DNA of 64,000 nt from the NCBI GenBank assembly GCA_963732585.1, contig CAVSZY010000005.1:1-64000 (forward strand), given 5' to 3'. The notes under the pieces were generated by a model. That model was given only the letters and a program-made list of their open reading frames with translations. It was not told the DNA's origin and made no database searches. Positions within the stretch are counted from its first letter, which is position 1. Every line of letters begins with the position of its first letter. The position numbers and the translations under genes are program-made. This document shows positions 62,601 through 64,000 of the stretch, in pieces. The DNA comes from WLMZ01 sp963732585 (GTDB lineage: Bacteria > Actinomycetota > Acidimicrobiia > Acidimicrobiales > Ilumatobacteraceae).

Positions 62601-64000
62601 CGCTCGTACAGGGCGGAACGATCATTCTCCCGACCGAAGCCGAAGTCCACGACCCCGACCTGCTCGCCCGCCTCATGGCCGAGGCGACACACACCCTGAT
62701 GGTCCCGACGTTGTACCAGGCGACGCTCGAACGGGGTAGGTCGTATGCGAGGTGGCCCGGCCAGGTCATCGTCGCCGGTGAAGCGTGCCCGGCGAGCCTC
62801 GTGGCCAGGCATTATGGACTCCGCCCGGGCTCCGCGTTGACCAACGAGTACGGGCCGACCGAGGCGTCTGTCTGGGCCACGGTGCACAATTGTCGGCCTG
62901 ACGACAACCCGGTGCCCATCGGTGCGCCGATACCGGGAACTTGGATCTCCATCGTGGACTCGGCGGGTGAGCCCGTTGCCGAGCACGTGCAGGGTGAGCT
63001 CGTCATCGGCGGCGCTGGCGTCGTCGTCGGCTACCTGGACGACGCCGAAGCGACAAAGCGACGCTTCGGCGGCCTCGAGGGCACGCGCCTGTTCCGTACC
63101 GGGGACCGGGCGGTTGTCGTAGCGGGCATCGTGCACTTTCTCGGTCGCATCGATGACCAGCTCAATGTTGGAGGGGTTCGTGCCGAACCCGAAGACATCG
63201 AACGCGTGCTGCTCACCGACAGTTCGATCGGCGCCGCCGTCGTCGTTGCCGTCGATCCGAGATCGGTCGAGGAACTGTTGACGTCGGCCGACGCCACGAC
63301 CCTCGGCGACCTGATGTCGAAGGCAGCAGACTGCGCCGACCCGGCTCGTGAGCTCGTGCGACTTCTGCGCACGTCCGACGCAGCTGGAGTGTGTCTCGTT
63401 GCCCACGTCGAACCGTCTCCGGGTGCCACAGTGGACCTCGAGGCGCTGCGCGCTCGGGCGGCCGCGGTGCTACCGGCCGGGTTGTGCCCGACGATCTACA
63501 GCGTTCGCGATCCGCTTCCCCGGTCGGCCAACGGAAAGATCGATCGTGACGCCGCCCGCGAACTTCCGGTGGTGCTGAGCCGGTCAGGTGCCATGCGTGA
63601 TCAGATCACGCATGGCAACGACAGTTCAGACCTCGTGCGCGAATTGACCGAGTTGTTCGCCAGCATTCTGCGTGTGGAATCGGTCGCGTGTGACCGGTCG
63701 TTCTTTGACCTCGGTGGCCATTCGCTCCTGGCTATGGAACTCTTGCTCGAACTCGAACGCAGGTACTGCGTCGACTTCGGCGTGGCCACGATCTACACCT
63801 ATCCGTCTGCCGAGCAGCTTGCGCCGTGGATTACGTCGGCACGCAAGGTCGAGCACGCGTCATACCGCTATCTGGTGCCACTCCAACCGGCCGGCACGAA
63901 GCCGCCGATCGTCGGCGTGCACGTGCTCGGCGTGAACGGCGAGTTCTACGGCCCGCTCGCCAAGCGCCTCGGGCCCGACCAACCGCTGCTCGGCCTCGGC
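56621..64000 (+). CDS. Nonribosomal peptide synthetase C-A(PP-loop)-PCP-C-A-PCP-TE (partial)
   Basis: Open for 2460 codons from ATG 56621 (ATG 56648 also possible) to the window edge. Domains: C1 with LHHVVTDA (H146-H147-x3-D); A1 with A3 FTSGSSGEPKG (587), A5 NEYGPTEAV (728), A7 YRSGDLV (811) and A8 GRIDEQVKVGG (829). A PP-loop insert follows at about 866-1203, then A9-A10 with LPLTMNGKLD (K1254). PCP1 is FFALGGDSLDALEM (S1311). C2 has SHHVSVDA (H1498). A2 runs from A3 FTSGSTGRPRG (1941) to A8 GRIDDQLNVGG (2175) and A10 SANGKIDRD (K2306). PCP2 is FFDLGGHSLLAMELL (S2368). A thioesterase-like start, VHVLGVNGEFYGPLAKRLGP, ends the window. Both C domains have D-A where H-H-x3-D-G is usual. The gene follows the HupE-like gene by 16 bases, ending a run of coupled genes. 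Confidence 0.95.
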   Translation, partial: MPDLSQTPHMTGASVAVTVRSGRPLTAMQRPLWFSHRQHAGVAVQSTALLTHIEAPVDPQLLHQAFEKVIAKNDALRTRIVEMNGVPLAHLDARQQELNVVFLSRSDVFEWAKQRVASALDIASRCYDSVVVVHPDGTVSWYLNLHHVVTDATSSAIVFELTAAAYHGDDVPESAYYRWASDATTSEPGVARRSRALAHWQARERPAPIARLYKPAREPAASAPRLPVEISPAVASAALQRLGTDLKAISTDLGWTLLLATVTAAYLRNVSGSESFSIGLPVHNRSGAPARTIVGPVVEVFPVDVTFEPGDTFRSLHNRVGRAVLRTLANAVAGTAPPSDAAAILNVIPRAAVGSFGSAPTTTTWVHPDAIDSAHVLRVQFTAYGSAGTIPELSLDLNRAVADDRHLDRAVSHFSSMLEAIVADPDQTIALDLLTNDERAEIETWESAPDFSTATPGVVEQLRRSIADRSDTVLRDGVRAWSGTDLLAEVDALALWLRQSGVSEGERVGIELARSADAVIAILATLVAGGSFVPLEPSLPASRRSDLARRAGCRLIISELPDTKVSSEQPAQPPAEPAGHHEAYVLFTSGSSGEPKGVPITHLGLARYLRFAAESYLGDHAISGGRRDLVVPLFSALSFDLTITSLFLPLLAGGELVVIRPDGPRGLAVLAEDRRINWCKATPSHLELLLRLLPPDHQLRTLVVGGEAFGSGLARRLIGFRRDLAIFNEYGPTEAVVGCMIHRVEPDRIGEQLEIPIGCPAPGVSLRVVGPELQRVPAGAAGELCIAHAGLTSGYLDAVGPFVELDGVRFYRSGDLVRLADSQTLVYLGRIDEQVKVGGIRLEPTEVEDALMRHPAIAAAAVRLWSPRPAAPAARCARCGLASNVPAISFDAEGVCSSCRAYDRVAPQAQVWFKSIDDLIAQRDRARTRRAGRYDCLLLLSGGKDSTYALYQLVELGFTPYAFTLDNGFISEGAKENIRRSVADLGVDHEFATTEAMNAIFRDSLERHSNVCNGCYKTIYTLATTRAVELGIPLIVTGLSRGQLFETRLIPQQFRAERFNPEAIDRAVLEARKVYHRVDDGPKRLLDTTVFDGEAVFEQVEYLDFYRYVDVELAEMLSFLDTQAPWVRPKDTGRSTNCLINAAGIHAHITEQGYHNYAIPYAWDVRLGHKTRQEAIDELDDQLDSDDVNRLLGTVGYVLNPRRILTAWFETSEGHVEAPSPAELRTFLAAALAAHAIPSAFVIVDQLPLTMNGKLDHAVLPAPARLHRPTTGIAVAAETELEATVIAHWERVLRTEPIAVDDDFFALGGDSLDALEMMTSLGEAIGRTLDDELAFLHPTPRSLAAAIDAYRGAPDDRSSRIQPTMLGPWSEGNPPPLSAGEMAILFEQSRRPDSIMFNVGRLYRVRGALDAEKFAEAVSSVAVTHVPLTWSYGAQRRPLSATAAIDFAASDTAIDDDALDADFQRVHREPFDLEHGPLLRVRLQPMTDGTTAVLLASHHVSVDAESFDRLWTQIDDHVAGRPLRSIAFDYPSFAEWQRSQIATVDQRLESRQLTPARLTVVRPASRGADGFLTIVATVSPRSLRAGASGTPFARAVAALTGTLRRYSDGDLTTFGMLTSTRPVGSEADLFGYFLNTVPVDITSTPDTPLHEIIDAAVAATSTSLAYRNTPYAELVRRQRFAGRLQPAVEILVAYDDLDDVSFQGQPTSRRVLSNGAAVTDLTFFFEVRDETIDLSLEYRGTVLTDASARQLLGDLDAMLTAVVQRPTLHLADVSLRAPLATLQGPPLPDLPASLLPTIVDNFTRRGGSSAVVCGSQAITWAELGSLSSTVAALLAEVGVVAGDRVIVSLPRSVEAIAAIVGVLRLGATYVPVDPNYPADRIALLVSGANAKAAVRRPGRDLTANDLAVSLDALRRAFDDKTSEGIIDAAPAGDGLAYIIFTSGSTGRPRGVPVSHANLAASTLARRSVYATQPERFVVVSSLSFDSSIVGLFWTLVQGGTIILPTEAEVHDPDLLARLMAEATHTLMVPTLYQATLERGRSYARWPGQVIVAGEACPASLVARHYGLRPGSALTNEYGPTEASVWATVHNCRPDDNPVPIGAPIPGTWISIVDSAGEPVAEHVQGELVIGGAGVVVGYLDDAEATKRRFGGLEGTRLFRTGDRAVVVAGIVHFLGRIDDQLNVGGVRAEPEDIERVLLTDSSIGAAVVVAVDPRSVEELLTSADATTLGDLMSKAADCADPARELVRLLRTSDAAGVCLVAHVEPSPGATVDLEALRARAAAVLPAGLCPTIYSVRDPLPRSANGKIDRDAARELPVVLSRSGAMRDQITHGNDSSDLVRELTELFASILRVESVACDRSFFDLGGHSLLAMELLLELERRYCVDFGVATIYTYPSAEQLAPWITSARKVEHASYRYLVPLQPAGTKPPIVGVHVLGVNGEFYGPLAKRLGPDQPLLGLG
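59213..60229 (+). other. PP-loop ATP-pyrophosphatase domain inserted between A8 and A9 of adenylation domain 1
   Basis: NRPS residues about 866-1203. A zinc-type start has C876-x2-C879 and C896-x2-C899 (ARCARCGLASN, EGVCSSCRAYD). The PP-loop is LLLLSGGKDSTYALYQLVEL at 941, followed by AFTLDNGFISEGAKENIRRS, a second Cys pair C1012-x2-C1015 (NVCNGCYKTIYTL) and LIVTGLSRGQLFETRLIP. The order resembles WbpG-type 'N-acetyl sugar amidotransferases' and other adenine-nucleotide alpha hydrolases that adenylate an oxygen and exchange it for N or S. Strands on both sides (AIAAAAVRLW and ILTAWFET) belong to the adenylation C-subdomain, so the insert splits it at a natural loop. Confidence 0.85.

Noticed and set aside
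56621..64000. Possibility that the PP-loop part is a separate gene or an artefactual fusion
   Set aside because: The frame is continuous without stop for 7380 bases, adenylation motifs A8 and A9-A10 flank the insert in the correct order, and the carrier domain follows at normal distance.

Overview
The window is high-GC DNA with actinobacterial hallmarks: F420-type LLM flavoproteins, a TIGR03086 (mycothiol-isomerase-like) protein, ECF42 sigma factor plus YCII protein, a TOTE-type primase-helicase, and many GTG starts with ATGA/GTGA overlaps. An Acidimicrobiia-like (Ilumatobacter-type) host is my inference from protein style, not a demonstrated assignment.

Layout. (1) 1-10.5 kb: small single-domain genes (VOC, SRPBCC/ArsR, GNAT, ECF42/YCII, HTH-nucleotidyltransferase/HEPN) mixed with clear pseudogenes carrying frameshifts, stops or fusions. 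(2) 10.4-42.6 kb: a tandem array of integrative elements. The same 43-base 3' half of a tRNA-Met(CAT) gene occurs at 10430, 36979 and 42549. Two of the copies are preceded by arm-type repeats of identical geometry, and integrase remnants follow two copies. Element 2 (10.4-37.0 kb) carries a broken integrase, a primase-helicase, a three-level transposon nest (ISL3 inside a Tn554-like element inside an IS3 element), a MerB-like gene with an in-frame TGA at the catalytic cysteine position, and an HxlR-controlled operon of two LLM oxidoreductases, an acyl-CoA ligase and a molybdopterin oxidoreductase. Element 3 (37.0-42.6 kb) holds IS110 debris, a broken DUF4143 ATPase behind 34-bp-spaced repeats, a deleted AfsR-like gene and an AlbA_2 regulator behind six copies of an 8-mer. 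(3) 42.6-47 kb: integrase/IS110 chimera, broken DUF1016 nuclease, and an intact DUF6932/Xre toxin-antitoxin-like pair with a perfect palindrome at its start. (4) 47.2-64 kb: genes are intact and long: a large LuxR (LAL) regulator, a vanadium-haloperoxidase-like protein, and a biosynthetic operon.

The biosynthetic region runs off the right edge. An acyl-CoA dehydrogenase gene is divergent from a tightly overlapping set: stand-alone adenylation enzyme, carrier protein, HupE/UreJ-type membrane protein, and an NRPS open for at least 2460 codons. The dehydrogenase/adenylation/carrier trio resembles systems that oxidise a carrier-bound amino acid (as in pyrrole-2-carboxylate formation). The NRPS reads C-A-PCP-C-A-PCP-TE(start). 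Its first adenylation domain is interrupted between motifs A8 and A9 by about 338 residues of a zinc-cysteine PP-loop ATP pyrophosphatase (SGGKDST). This is the most striking object in the window, because it suggests sulfur or nitrogen transfer built into an adenylation domain.

A recurrent caveat: many genes between 1 and 44 kb carry single-base frameshifts while 47-64 kb is clean. I read this mainly as decay of accessory DNA, but some frameshifts, such as one in a G6 run, could be sequence errors.
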